A stretch of 64,000 nt of DNA from Shimia sp. (GTDB lineage Bacteria; Pseudomonadota; Alphaproteobacteria; Rhodobacterales; Rhodobacteraceae). The position numbers were made by a program, and so were the translations under genes. The stretch lies in the NCBI RefSeq assembly GCF_022448905.1, contig NZ_JAKVCW010000002.1, positions 186,001-250,000 of the forward strand, written 5' to 3'. Every line of letters starts with the position of its first letter. Positions within the stretch are counted from its first letter, which is position 1. This document shows positions 52,297-61,100 of this stretch, one piece after another. Under the pieces are notes generated by a model. That model was not told the DNA's origin and did no database searches. It worked only from the letters and a program-made list of their open reading frames with translations.

Positions 52297-52344
52297 CTTT
52301 TGGCGGCCAACCAGTGCCAACCGTCCTCCAAAATGACAAAAAGA

Positions 52345-52378
52345 AACGGGCGCTCAACCACTTAAGGGAGCGCCCGTT
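52345..52378 (-). terminator. terminator of tRNA-Val copy 2
   Basis: 11-bp perfect stem AACGGGCGCTC / GAGCGCCCGTT; on the - strand it is followed by TCTTTTTGTCATTTT. It starts 8 bases after the CCA end of the tRNA. Confidence 0.88.
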
Positions 52379-52385
52379 GAAATAA

Positions 52386-52461
<76 letters not shown>

Positions 52462-52480
52462 GATGACGCGGCTTCTAACC

Positions 52481-52927
52481 TCACTCCGCGGGCTCCGCAA
52501 GCCCCTCGTCGTCACTTTCTGCAACTTCTGTCATTTTCCGGCGCAAACGCAGGTTCACCACCTGCACCTCTTCCAAATCCTTGCTGTTTTGCACCTTCAC
52601 CTTGCCCAATCCCGGCATGTTCAAGCCACGCCCGGCCACCAGGGTTTCGCCCAGAATCGCCAGCGCCGCCTCGATCGCAGGCTTGGCATCGCGCTTTTTC
52701 ACCCCAGCGCGGGCCACGGCTGCCTCGATCAGCTCTTTCTTGCGCATCACATCCACACCGGCTTCCTCCTCCCCCTCGGCATTCACCTCAGGCGCTTCCA
52801 ACGGAGACGGTTCCGCCGCTTCGGCAATCTCTTTCAAGCTGGCGCTGGTTTTGCGGGATGTGGTCGCACGTGTACGCGACTTGCTCGTGGACGCACGTTT
52901 GCGCGTCGATGCGGGAGCCTTAGCCAT
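52481..52927 (-). CDS. HU-like DNA-binding protein with long basic and acidic N-terminal tail
   Basis: 148 aa. The C-terminal 90 residues are an HU/IHF-type fold (MRKKELIEAAVARAGVKKRD, KPAIEAALAILGETLVAGRG, LGKVKVQNSKD), although the usual beta-arm RxNPxTG is replaced by a shorter NLRLRRK segment. The N-terminal 30 residues are Ser/Thr/Arg/Lys-rich (STRKRASTSKSRTRATTSRK), like a histone H1-type tail, followed by an acidic Pro/Glu stretch (about 36-58). It should bind and compact DNA. It lies downstream of phaR, beyond phaR's terminator, and immediately upstream of tRNA-Val. Confidence 0.82.
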   Translation of the reverse strand: MAKAPASTRKRASTSKSRTRATTSRKTSASLKEIAEAAEPSPLEAPEVNAEGEEEAGVDVMRKKELIEAAVARAGVKKRDAKPAIEAALAILGETLVAGRGLNMPGLGKVKVQNSKDLEEVQVVNLRLRRKMTEVAESDDEGLAEPAE

Positions 52928-53030
52928 GGCTTTCTACCTCACTGGTCTGCTCAACAAGGCAAGCATAGCACGAAAGCACTCAAAAGACAGGGAATTCGGG
53001 CATATGACACAATATCTACGCCCTAAACAA

Positions 53031-53055
53031 AAGTGGCGCACCAAATGCGCCACTT
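53031..53055 (-). terminator. terminator after phaR
   Basis: 10-bp perfect stem AAGTGGCGCA / TGCGCCACTT with a 5-nt loop, followed on the - strand by TTGTTTAGGG; 27 bases after the phaR stop. Confidence 0.8.
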
Positions 53056-53082
53056 CAATTCTATCACATCCGCTGCGTGAAC

Positions 53083-53634
53083 TTACTTCAGCTTGGACAG
53101 TTTGTCCTGCAACTCCGCCAGCTGTTTCTTGATGTCATCGAGGTCTTCGCCCTCCCCGGACGCTGCCTCAGCCTTCTCCGGCGCAGGGGCCGAGCTGCCC
53201 GGCCAGGCCATGCCGCCAGTCATCGCTTTCATGAAGGCTTCTTGCTGCGCTTGCATTGCTTCCAGGCCCGGCATCGACATGCCCGTTCCCATGCTCTCCA
53301 TCACCTTCTCCTGGCTTTCGCGCAGCATATCAAAGGAGGTCTGCAAGAACTGCGGCACCATCGATGTCGCCTGCGTGGTATAGGCCCGCACAAGATCGTT
53401 GAGCACATTCACCGGCAGAACGTTTTCGCCCCGGCTTTCATGTTCGGCAATGATTTGAAGCAGATACTGGCGGGTCAGATCATCCCCGCTTTTCAAATCG
53501 ACAATCTGGACTTCCCGACCGGACCGAATAAATCCGGCAATATCGTCCAACGTGACATAGTCACTGGTCTCTGTGTTGTAGAGCCGCCGGCTGGCGTATC
53601 GTTTGATCAGCAGTGGTTTATTGTCTTCGCCCAC
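53083..53634 (-). CDS. phaR: polyhydroxyalkanoate synthesis repressor PhaR
   Basis: A 183-aa regulator. The N-terminal PHB/PHA accumulation regulator DNA-binding domain is at residues 8-70 (IKRYASRRLYNTETSDYVTL, DIAGFIRSGREVQIVDLKSG), followed by the PHB_acc region (TRQYLLQIIAEHESRGENVL) and a helical tail with acidic coiled-coil end. PhaR binds DNA at phaP and phaC promoters and leaves it when it binds PHA granules. The gene follows phaP's terminator; two CTGCAG palindromes 20 bp apart (53662-53667, 53682-53687) in its own upstream region may be autoregulatory sites. Confidence 0.95.
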   Translation of the reverse strand: MGEDNKPLLIKRYASRRLYNTETSDYVTLDDIAGFIRSGREVQIVDLKSGDDLTRQYLLQIIAEHESRGENVLPVNVLNDLVRAYTTQATSMVPQFLQTSFDMLRESQEKVMESMGTGMSMPGLEAMQAQQEAFMKAMTGGMAWPGSSAPAPEKAEAASGEGEDLDDIKKQLAELQDKLSKLK

Positions 53635-53699
53635 GTCATTCTCCCCAAAAACTTTAGCGCGCTGCAGAAAAGCCTATGCGACTGCAGCACAAAAAGAAA

Positions 53700-53720
53700 G
53701 AGCGGGCAATATGCCCGCTC
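53700..53720 (-). terminator. terminator after phaP
   Basis: 8-bp perfect stem GAGCGGGC / GCCCGCTC with a 5-nt loop, followed on the - strand by TTTCTTTTTG, between phaP and phaR. Confidence 0.9.
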
Positions 53721-53772
53721 ACGCAATCTGCACCCCAAGGGAGGAAGCTGGGTGCCGATTTGCGACGTTTCT

Positions 53773-54219
53773 TTATTTGGAGGTCGCTTTTTTCGCGGCC
53801 GCGGTCACGTCGTTGGTGGCCTTTTTCACAGCAGCGGTTGCCTCTTCAGTGGCTTCTTTGCCCGCAGACATCAGCAGCTCAACAGTTTCCATCTGAACTT
53901 TTTTCGCAACTTCAGCGAACGCCGCCATGTTTTCCGCAGCAACTTCAGCCTGAGCAGACGCGAAGTCGGTCATCGCTTTGGCGTAGTCGGCTGGCTCTTC
54001 TTTCGCTTTGGACATGTCGCCCAGCTTGGACAGAGTGTCTTTGGTCCACTTGGTGGAGATCTCGGAGGATTTTTCAGCTGCACCCAGTGCAACGGCGGTC
54101 AGCTTCTCGTTCAGAGCTGCGGAGTTTTTGAACGCGTCTTCAAATGCAGTGGTGTCCACCGGGAAGGCGCCCAGTACGTCTTTAAACATCGCTGTCATGT
54201 CCTGTGCTGCTTTAGCCAT
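53773..54219 (-). CDS. phaP: phasin (PHA granule surface protein)
   Basis: A 148-aa helical, Ala/Lys/Glu-rich protein of the phasin_2 type (MAKAAQDMTAMFKDVLGAFP; AAEKSSEISTKWTKDTLSKL; ADYAKAMTDFASAQAEVAAE). The C-terminus is an Ala/Lys tail (AAVKKATNDVTAAAKKATSK). Phasins coat polyhydroxyalkanoate granules and set their number and size. AAGGAACTGG precedes the ATG. Two perfect PhaR operators stand just upstream (54305-54350), so this gene should be strongly induced when granules form. Confidence 0.93.
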   Translation of the reverse strand: MAKAAQDMTAMFKDVLGAFPVDTTAFEDAFKNSAALNEKLTAVALGAAEKSSEISTKWTKDTLSKLGDMSKAKEEPADYAKAMTDFASAQAEVAAENMAAFAEVAKKVQMETVELLMSAGKEATEEATAAVKKATNDVTAAAKKATSK

Positions 54220-54304
54220 TGGTCCAGTTCCTTAATAAATAACAGCCCGTGATAATTGAGGAGGGTTTGGGCTGTGCTTCTAGTCTCTGGCAACAATATG
54301 CTTT

Positions 54305-54350
54305 CTGCGACGCAGCATTTCAAGAGATTTTTGCTGCACTGCAGCAAAAA
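54305..54350. promoter_or_regulatory. two PhaR operators upstream of phaP
   Basis: CTGC-GAC-GCAG (54305-54315) and CTGC-ACT-GCAG (54334-54344) match the CTGC-N3-GCAG motif described for PhaR of Paracoccus denitrificans. The second is the core of a 23-bp perfect palindrome (54328-54350: five T, GCTGC, ACT, GCAGC, five A). The centres are 29 bp apart and 89-121 bases before the phaP start. Confidence 0.9.
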
Positions 54351-54365
54351 CCTTTCATCGCCTTG

Positions 54366-56159
54366 TTATTTATATGCTTTTTTCAGCACGTAACTGCCAG
54401 GCGCATCGCCCAGCGTCGGATGATTCTCATCGCCATGCTGCCGTGCTGCGATCTTTTTACCTGACTTTTTTGACAACCATGTGTCCCACCGCGGCCACCA
54501 GGAGCCCTCATGGAAGGCCGCGCCATTCATCCACTCATCCGCTGAACCTTTGACATCGGTGTTGGTGTAATGGCCATACTTCTTCTTGCTCGGCGGGTTC
54601 ACAATCCCGGCGATGTGCCCAGACTGGGAGACAATAAAGGTCTTGGAGCGGCTCTTGGTTTGCTGGAACCCGTGATAACAATCCTTCCAGCGCGCGATGT
54701 GATCTGTTTCGCAGGTCACCGCGCAAACCGGCACATCCACGTCAGCAATCTTCAGAGTCGTGCCACACAGCTCGACCCCCTCACCCACAAACTTGTTCGC
54801 CTGACACAGCTCGCGCAAATACTGATGCGCCATCTTGCCCGGCAGGCCAGAGCCATCGCCATTCCAATAGAGCAGATCAAACGCTGGCGGCGCCTCGCCC
54901 ATAAAGTAGCTTTTGATCGCCGGTCCATAGATCAGGTCATTGGAACGCAGGAAACTGAACGTGCGCTGCATGATAAATGAGCGCAGCACGCCAAACTCGT
55001 TCACCTCATCATCGATGCCGTCGATGAAGTCATCCTGCAAGAACGGCGTAAACTCACCCTGATCCGAGAAATCGGTCAGCGTTGTGAAGAATGTCGCCGA
55101 CTTCACCGATGTGTCGCCACGCTGTTTCATCAAGGACAACGTCAAATGCAGCGTGGTTCCGGCAATACAATAGCCCACCGCATTCACTTGCTTCTGCTTG
55201 GTGATGTCTTTGACCTGAGCAATAGCCTCAAGGAACCCTTCCTCGATATAGTCATCCAATCCCACATCCGCATAAGTCGGATCAGGGTTCACCCAGCTGA
55301 CCACAAAAACCGTATAGCCCTGATCGACGCACCAGCGGATCAGGCTGTTCTGCTCTTTCAGGTCCAGAATGTAGTATTTGTTGATCCACGGTGGAAAGAT
55401 AATCAGCGGGATCTCATGCACAGTCTCGGTGGTCGGCGTGAACTGCAACAGCTCAAACATCCGGTTGCGACAGACCACCTTGCCCGGCGCGGTTGCGATG
55501 TTGCGGCCAATCTCAAACGCATCCTCATCCGCCAGCTTGACCAGCATCTCGCCATTGTTCGCTTCCAGATCCGAGATCAGGTTCTGCAACCCGTCAATCA
55601 GCGACTGCCCTTCGGTCTCCACCGCCTTCTCCAAAGCTTCCGGATTGGTGCCCAGAAAATTGGTTGGCGACATCATATCAACAATCTGGCTCGAGAAATA
55701 CTCGATGCGTTGTTTGTCTTTCGACGAGAGCCCCTCAAGTTCGCCAACGGCGGTCTTAATCGCCTCCGCATTGCGCATGTACTGTTGTTTCAGGAGATTG
55801 AAATAGGGGTGCGACTTCCACATGGGATGAGAGAATCGCCGGTCTGTCGGTGTGTCATCCTGCGGTGCAGAAAACTGTCCCTTTAACATCAAATTTTGTG
55901 CGTCCACGAAAGATTTAACCGACTTACTCCACAGATCGAGCTGGTTTTCGATCACCTTTCCGGGGTTGTCGACCATCGCCTGCCAATAGGCATTGGCAGC
56001 ATTCATAAAAACTTCAGGCTCCGGAGAATTTAGTTCATCTCTCAAGGGCTTATGGCGTCCCAAAACTTCTGTCAATCGCAGCGACAGAGCTTCAACTTTT
56101 GCCAAATTGGCGTTCAGGCGTTCCATTTTTTCGCCCGTATCAGTCTCATTTGTTGTCAT
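54366..56159 (-). CDS. phaC: class I polyhydroxyalkanoate synthase
   Basis: A 597-aa granule-bound enzyme polymerising 3-hydroxyacyl-CoA. The N-terminal part (1-200) is the PhaC_N region (FSHPMWKSHPYFNLLKQQYM). The alpha/beta hydrolase core follows (IPLIIFPPWINKYYILDLKE), with the catalytic Cys331 in the lipase-like box VGYCIAGTT, the Asp in the VCAVTCETDHIARWKDCYHG region, and the His in the QSGHIAGIVNPP region. Length fits class I. Upstream it is divergent from the depolymerase phaZ, with a PhaR operator between them. Confidence 0.96.
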   Translation of the reverse strand: MTTNETDTGEKMERLNANLAKVEALSLRLTEVLGRHKPLRDELNSPEPEVFMNAANAYWQAMVDNPGKVIENQLDLWSKSVKSFVDAQNLMLKGQFSAPQDDTPTDRRFSHPMWKSHPYFNLLKQQYMRNAEAIKTAVGELEGLSSKDKQRIEYFSSQIVDMMSPTNFLGTNPEALEKAVETEGQSLIDGLQNLISDLEANNGEMLVKLADEDAFEIGRNIATAPGKVVCRNRMFELLQFTPTTETVHEIPLIIFPPWINKYYILDLKEQNSLIRWCVDQGYTVFVVSWVNPDPTYADVGLDDYIEEGFLEAIAQVKDITKQKQVNAVGYCIAGTTLHLTLSLMKQRGDTSVKSATFFTTLTDFSDQGEFTPFLQDDFIDGIDDEVNEFGVLRSFIMQRTFSFLRSNDLIYGPAIKSYFMGEAPPAFDLLYWNGDGSGLPGKMAHQYLRELCQANKFVGEGVELCGTTLKIADVDVPVCAVTCETDHIARWKDCYHGFQQTKSRSKTFIVSQSGHIAGIVNPPSKKKYGHYTNTDVKGSADEWMNGAAFHEGSWWPRWDTWLSKKSGKKIAARQHGDENHPTLGDAPGSYVLKKAYK

Positions 56160-56183
56160 ATTAACCTATTCGCCCTAATGTCG

Positions 56184-56194
56184 CTGCTGTGCAG
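56184..56194. promoter_or_regulatory. PhaR operator between phaC and phaZ
   Basis: CTGC-TGT-GCAG, a perfect match to the CTGC-N3-GCAG PhaR motif, 24 bases before the phaC start and 73 bases before the phaZ start. Its position would let one repressor control both divergent promoters. Confidence 0.87.
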
Positions 56195-56266
56195 CATTAA
56201 CCAAGCGCCCCCTCAATGTTACTGGGGAATTACTAGGGTGCATAGCCCAACGATAGGACGAAGCAC

Positions 56267-57553
56267 ATGCGATACATGGCCACGTATGACCTGATGGAAA
56301 CCATGCGCAACACCAACCAATGGTTGGGCGCAACAGCGAGCGCCATGGCGTCCTACCCCGCCTTTGCATTGGTCCCCAACCCGGGTTTGCAGTGGATGGC
56401 CGCCTGGGGCGAAGTCACCGAACGGGCTTTCCAGCGCATGATTGTGAAACCTGACTGGGGCATCGACAGCTTCACCTGCGAAGACGGCAAAGACCACATC
56501 GTCAACATCAACACCGTGATCGAACGCCCCTTTGGCGACCTGATCCATTTTGAGGTCTCCGGCCGAAAGCCGATGAGCCGCAAGGTTATGCTGGTGGCAC
56601 CGATGTCCGGCCACTACGCCACCCTCCTGCGCTCCACCGTGAAGAGCCTGATTGCCGATTGCGAAGTCTACATCACCGATTGGCATAACGCGCGTGATAT
56701 CCCTGTGTCCGAAGGCAAGTTCGATGTTGAGGATTACACCCTCTACCTTGTCGATTTTATGAAAGAGCTTGGCCCCGACACCCATGTGATCGCCGTGTGC
56801 CAGCCTGCCCCGCTCACTCTGGCGGCCACCGCCTATCTCGCCGAGGAAGATCCTTCGGCGCAGCCTCGCTCCCTGACCCTGATCGGCGGTCCAATCGATC
56901 CAAATGCTGCCGCCACCGAAGTCACCGACTTTGGCCACCGCGTGACCATGGGCCAGTTGGAAGAAACCATGATTCAGCGGGTTGGCTTTAAGTATCCCGG
57001 CGTCGGCCGCATGGTCTATCCCGGTCTGCTACAACTCTCCTCCTTCATGTCGATGAATGGCGAGCGTCACTCCAAAGCCTTCGCGGATCAGATCCTGCGC
57101 GTGACCCGTGGCGAAGCCTCCGACCACGACGCCCACAACCGATTCTATGACGAATACCTCGCTGTCATGGACATGACCGCCGAGTTCTACCTCTCCACAG
57201 TGGAACGAATCTTCAAAAACGGTGAAATCGCCAACAACGAGTTTGTTGTCGCGGGCCGCAAAGTCGACATCAGCAAGATCACCACTGTGGCCGTGAAAAC
57301 CGTGGAAGGCGCCAAAGACGACATCACCGCGCCAGGTCAGTGTATTGCCGCCCTGGACCTTTGCACAGGTCTGCCGGACAGCAAAAAGGCAAGCCACGTT
57401 GAGCCAGGCGCCGGTCACTACGGGATTTTTGCAGGCAAGAGCTGGCGCAACAAAATCCGCCCCCTCGTGCTCGAGTTCATCGATGCCAACGCGGACGCGC
57501 CCAAGAAAAAGTCGGCCACGCGCAAGCCCGCCAATAAGAACACTGCCGCCTAA
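56267..57553 (+). CDS. phaZ: intracellular polyhydroxyalkanoate depolymerase
   Basis: A 428-aa PHB_depo-type hydrolase. N-terminal region MRYMATYDLMETMRNTNQWL is typical. The core has VMLVAPMSGHYATLLRSTVK, the nucleophile Cys178 in THVIAVCQPAPLT, and late His in HVEPGAGHYGIFAGKSWR. The C-terminus is Lys-rich (KKKSATRKPANKN). It releases hydroxyacids from granules when carbon is short. Start at 56267 follows CGAAGCAC weakly; a terminator lies 28 bases after the stop. Divergent from phaC. Confidence 0.95.
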   Translation: MRYMATYDLMETMRNTNQWLGATASAMASYPAFALVPNPGLQWMAAWGEVTERAFQRMIVKPDWGIDSFTCEDGKDHIVNINTVIERPFGDLIHFEVSGRKPMSRKVMLVAPMSGHYATLLRSTVKSLIADCEVYITDWHNARDIPVSEGKFDVEDYTLYLVDFMKELGPDTHVIAVCQPAPLTLAATAYLAEEDPSAQPRSLTLIGGPIDPNAAATEVTDFGHRVTMGQLEETMIQRVGFKYPGVGRMVYPGLLQLSSFMSMNGERHSKAFADQILRVTRGEASDHDAHNRFYDEYLAVMDMTAEFYLSTVERIFKNGEIANNEFVVAGRKVDISKITTVAVKTVEGAKDDITAPGQCIAALDLCTGLPDSKKASHVEPGAGHYGIFAGKSWRNKIRPLVLEFIDANADAPKKKSATRKPANKNTAA

Positions 57554-57581
57554 ACAGGCGGTTCAAAAACCTCCGCACAGA

Positions 57582-57622
57582 AATGGGGCGATCGTTTGGC
57601 ACGATTCGCCCCATTGTTGTTT
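57582..57622 (+). terminator. terminator after phaZ
   Basis: AATGGGGCGATCGT (57582-57595) pairs with ACGAT and CGCCCCATT (57601-57615) with a single T bulge; then GTTGTTTTTG. Confidence 0.85.
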
Positions 57623-57662
57623 TTGCCCCGTGGCGTTGCAAAAGATGCACATCTGCGACCCG

Positions 57663-57710
57663 CAACATTTTCCACATAAATCGGACGTCCAACCTACATA
57701 TTGTGGATAA
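57663..57710. promoter_or_regulatory. tandem NrdR-like boxes overlapping two DnaA boxes, upstream of nrdJ
   Basis: NrdR-like cores CAACATTTTC (57663-57672, 7 of 10 to CwAtATaTwG) and CTACATATTG (57694-57703, 9 of 10) have centres exactly 31 bp apart, the usual three-turn spacing of NrdR box pairs. Overlapping them are TTTTCCACA (57668-57676) and, on the other strand, TTATCCACA (57702-57710), both full matches to the DnaA box TTWTNCACA. The site is 435 bases before the nrdJ start. Confidence 0.65.
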
Positions 57711-57846
57711 CTCTTCCCCCAGCACTCCCCCAAAGCAGAAACGCCTTTTTTCAAACGTTTAGCGGAATTAACCAATATTAACGGGATCTAAATGCCCCTG
57801 TGGAGGAATCGGAGGCCTTGCGCGAGTCGCCGCCGACCACTTTCCG

Positions 57847-58029
57847 TCAACAGGAAAAATCCTGATTTTTCGTAAATAAATTCGTTGACCCTTTAGGGGC
57901 CGATACGCCAGTTTGTGGCAGCAGCCAAGAAAGCCCACTAGATATAGTGGCGACCAAGGTAGCGGGGACAAACTCATACAAACGCCCATCCGGGTCTGTT
58001 GTATCGGCAATGCACACAGCTTTGCCCAC
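57847..58029 (-). CDS. possible small gene in the nrdJ leader (60 aa, antisense)
   Basis: The GTG at 58029 has AAAGGAGG 5 bases before it, the best ribosome site in this region. The product MGKAVCIADTTDPDGRLYEF continues through a hydrophobic middle (VPATLVATISSGLSWLLP) to TNLFTKNQDFSC. No family recognised and no clear promoter or terminator. It occupies much of the 434-bp stretch between the NrdR/DnaA site and nrdJ, on the opposite strand. The remainder of that stretch shows only a weak hairpin with T-run (CAGGA 57851-57855 / TCCTG 57860-57864). Confidence 0.35.
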   Translation of the reverse strand: MGKAVCIADTTDPDGRLYEFVPATLVATISSGLSWLLPQTGVSAPKGSTNLFTKNQDFSC

Positions 58030-58144
58030 CGATCCTCCTTTGCCTGTTGGTCCGCCCTAGCCTCCAAGGGCTCGCAAAGGCCGCGTCACTAAACGCACAG
58101 AACGTGCACCACGGGACACATTGGCACTGGGGACGAAGACAGGC

Positions 58145-61100
58145 ATGAAGATTCAACGACGTTTCACCAAGACCGGACAAGACGCTTACGCAGATCTGGA
58201 CTTCGTCACCACCGAATCTGAAATTCGCAACCCGGACGGCACCATCGTCTTCCACCTCGATGACATCGAAGTTCCGGCCAGTTGGTCGCAAGTGGCCTCC
58301 GATGTGATTGCCCAGAAATACTTCCGCAAAGCCGGGGTTCCCGCCAAACTGCGCAAGGTGCGCGAAAAAGGCGTGCCAGAATTCCTGTGGCGCTCCGTGC
58401 CTGCCAACGAAGACGTCACCATTGGCGGCGAAACCAGCGCCAAGCAGGTGTTTGATCGCCTCGCCGGGGCTTGGACCTATTGGGGCTGGAAAGGTGGCTA
58501 CTTCTCCACAGAAGACGACGCCCGCGCCTACTTTGACGAAATGCGCTACATGCTGGCGACCCAGCGCGCCGCGCCCAACTCGCCCCAGTGGTTCAACACC
58601 GGCCTGCACTGGGCCTACGGCATCGATGGCCCATCGCAGGGCCACTACTATGTCGACTACAAAACCGGCAAGCTGACCAAATCCAAGTCCGCCTACGAAC
58701 ACCCACAACCGCACGCCTGCTTCATTCAGTCCGTGGCGGATGATCTGGTGGGCGAAGGCGGCATCATGGACCTCTGGGTCCGCGAAGCCCGCCTGTTCAA
58801 ATACGGCTCCGGCACCGGCACCAACTTCTCATCCCTGCGCGCAGATGGCGAATCTCTCTCCGGCGGAGGCAAATCTTCCGGCCTTATGGGCTTCCTGAAA
58901 ATCGGCGACCGCGCTGCAGGTGCGATCAAATCCGGTGGCACCACCCGCCGCGCGGCCAAGATGGTCATTGTCGACGCCGATCACCCGGACATCGAAGAAT
59001 ACATCAACTGGAAGGTCAAAGAAGAGCAGAAGGTGGCCTCCATCGTGGCCGGCTCCAAAATGCACGAACAGAAGCTCAACGGCATCTTTGACGCGATCAA
59101 AGCTTGGGACGGTGCTGAGGCAGACGCCTATGACGCCAAGACCAACGACGGTCTGAAATCCGCGATCCGCGACGCCAAAAAGTCGATGATCCCGGAGACC
59201 TACATCAAGCGCGTGCTGGACTACGCCAAGCAGGGCTACGCCAGCATTGAGTTCCCGACCTACGACACCGACTGGGATTCTGAAGCCTACGCGTCTGTCT
59301 CCGGGCAGAACTCCAACAACTCCATCCGCGTCACCGACGCCTTCCTCAAGGCCGTGGAAAACGACGACGATTGGGAGCTGATCCGCCGCACCGACGGCGA
59401 GGTCGCCAAAACCATCAAAGCCCGCAAACTCTGGGAAGACGTCGGCCACGCCGCATGGGCCTGTGCCGATCCCGGCATCCAGTACCACGACACTGTGAAC
59501 GCGTGGCACACCTGCCCTGAGGATGGTGAAATCCGCGGCTCCAACCCGTGCTCCGAATACATGTTCCTGGACGACACGGCCTGTAACCTCGCCTCCATGA
59601 ACCTGCTGTCCTTTCTCAAGGACGGTGTGTTCCAGGCGGACGACTACATGCACGCCACCCGTCTCTGGACCGTGACACTGGAAATCTCCGTGACCATGGC
59701 GCAGTTCCCCTCCAAGGAAATTGCCCAACTGTCTTATGACTTCCGTACCCTTGGCCTGGGCTACGCCAACATCGGCGGCCTGCTGATGAACATGGGCTAC
59801 GGCTACGACAGCGACGAAGGCCGTGCCCTCGGCGGCGCTCTCACCGCGCTGATGACCGGTGTCGCCTATGCCACCTCTGCCGAAATGGCCGGCGAACTGG
59901 GCGCCTTTGACGGGTATGCGCGCAACAGCGAACACATGCTGCGGGTCATCCGCAACCACCGCCGCGCGGCCCAAGGCCTGACCTCCGGCTACGAAGGCCT
60001 CGCCGTGAAACCTGTGCCGTTAGACACCGAAAACTGCCCAGATCAGGTGCTGGTCGAACTGGCCAAATCCGCCTGGGATGAAGCCCTCGAGCTTGGTGAG
60101 AAAAACGGCTACCGCAACGCCCAAACCTCTGTGATCGCCCCCACCGGCACCATCGGCCTGGTGATGGACTGTGACACCACCGGCATCGAGCCTGACTTCG
60201 CACTGGTGAAGTTCAAGAAACTCGCCGGAGGCGGCTACTTCAAAATCATCAACCGCTCCGTGCCTGCAGCCTTGGAAGGCCTCGGCTATTCTTCTGCTCA
60301 GATCGAAGAAATCGTGTCCTACGCAGTGGGCCACGGCACCATCGGCAACGCGCCAGGCATCAACCACACGTCTTTGATCGGTCACGGTTTCACGACCAAC
60401 GAGATCGAAAAGATCGAAGCCGCGCTTGGCTCCGCCTTCGACATTCGCTTTGTGTTCAACCAGTGGACGTTGGGCGAAGAGTTCTGCACCAACGTCCTCG
60501 GTATCCCGGCAGACAAGCTGAACGATCCGTCCTTTGAACTGCTCGCACACCTTGGCTACACCAAAGCCGACATCGATCTGGCCAACGACCACGTCTGCGG
60601 CACCATGACCTTGGAAGGCGCCCCGCATCTCAAAGAAGAGCACTACGCGATCTTTGACTGTGCCAACCCATGCGGCAAAAAAGGCAAACGCTACCTCTCG
60701 GTGGACAGCCACATCACCATGATGGCCGCCGCGCAGTCCTTCATCTCCGGCGCGATCTCCAAGACGATCAACATGCCAAACGATGCCACCATCGAGGACT
60801 GCCAGAAGGCGTACGAGCTGTCCTGGTCCCTCGGCATCAAAGCCAACGCGCTCTATCGTGACGGCTCCAAACTGTCCCAACCTCTAGCCGCTGCACTGGT
60901 CGAGGACGATGACGAGGCCGCCGAAGTGCTCGAATCCGGCTCCATGCAGGAAAAAGCACAGGTTCTGGCCGAAAAGATCGTCGAGAAAATCGTCGTCAAA
61001 GAAGTGGCCCGTGGCCGCGAGAAAATGCCGGAACGCCGCAAAGGCTACACTCAGAAAGCTGTTGTGGGCGGCCACAAGGTATACCTGCGCACCGGCGAAT

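Noticed and set aside
54328-54350. Rho-independent terminator of phaC
   Set aside because: The palindrome has flanking T and A runs inside the stem and no T-run after it on the - strand; it fits the PhaR operator motif exactly, so it is called as an operator.
57711-58144. Cobalamin riboswitch in the nrdJ leader
   Set aside because: A B12 riboswitch would be logical for a B12-dependent enzyme, but I cannot find the B12 box or the conserved core order; only an isolated GGCACTG is present. A covariance search would settle it.
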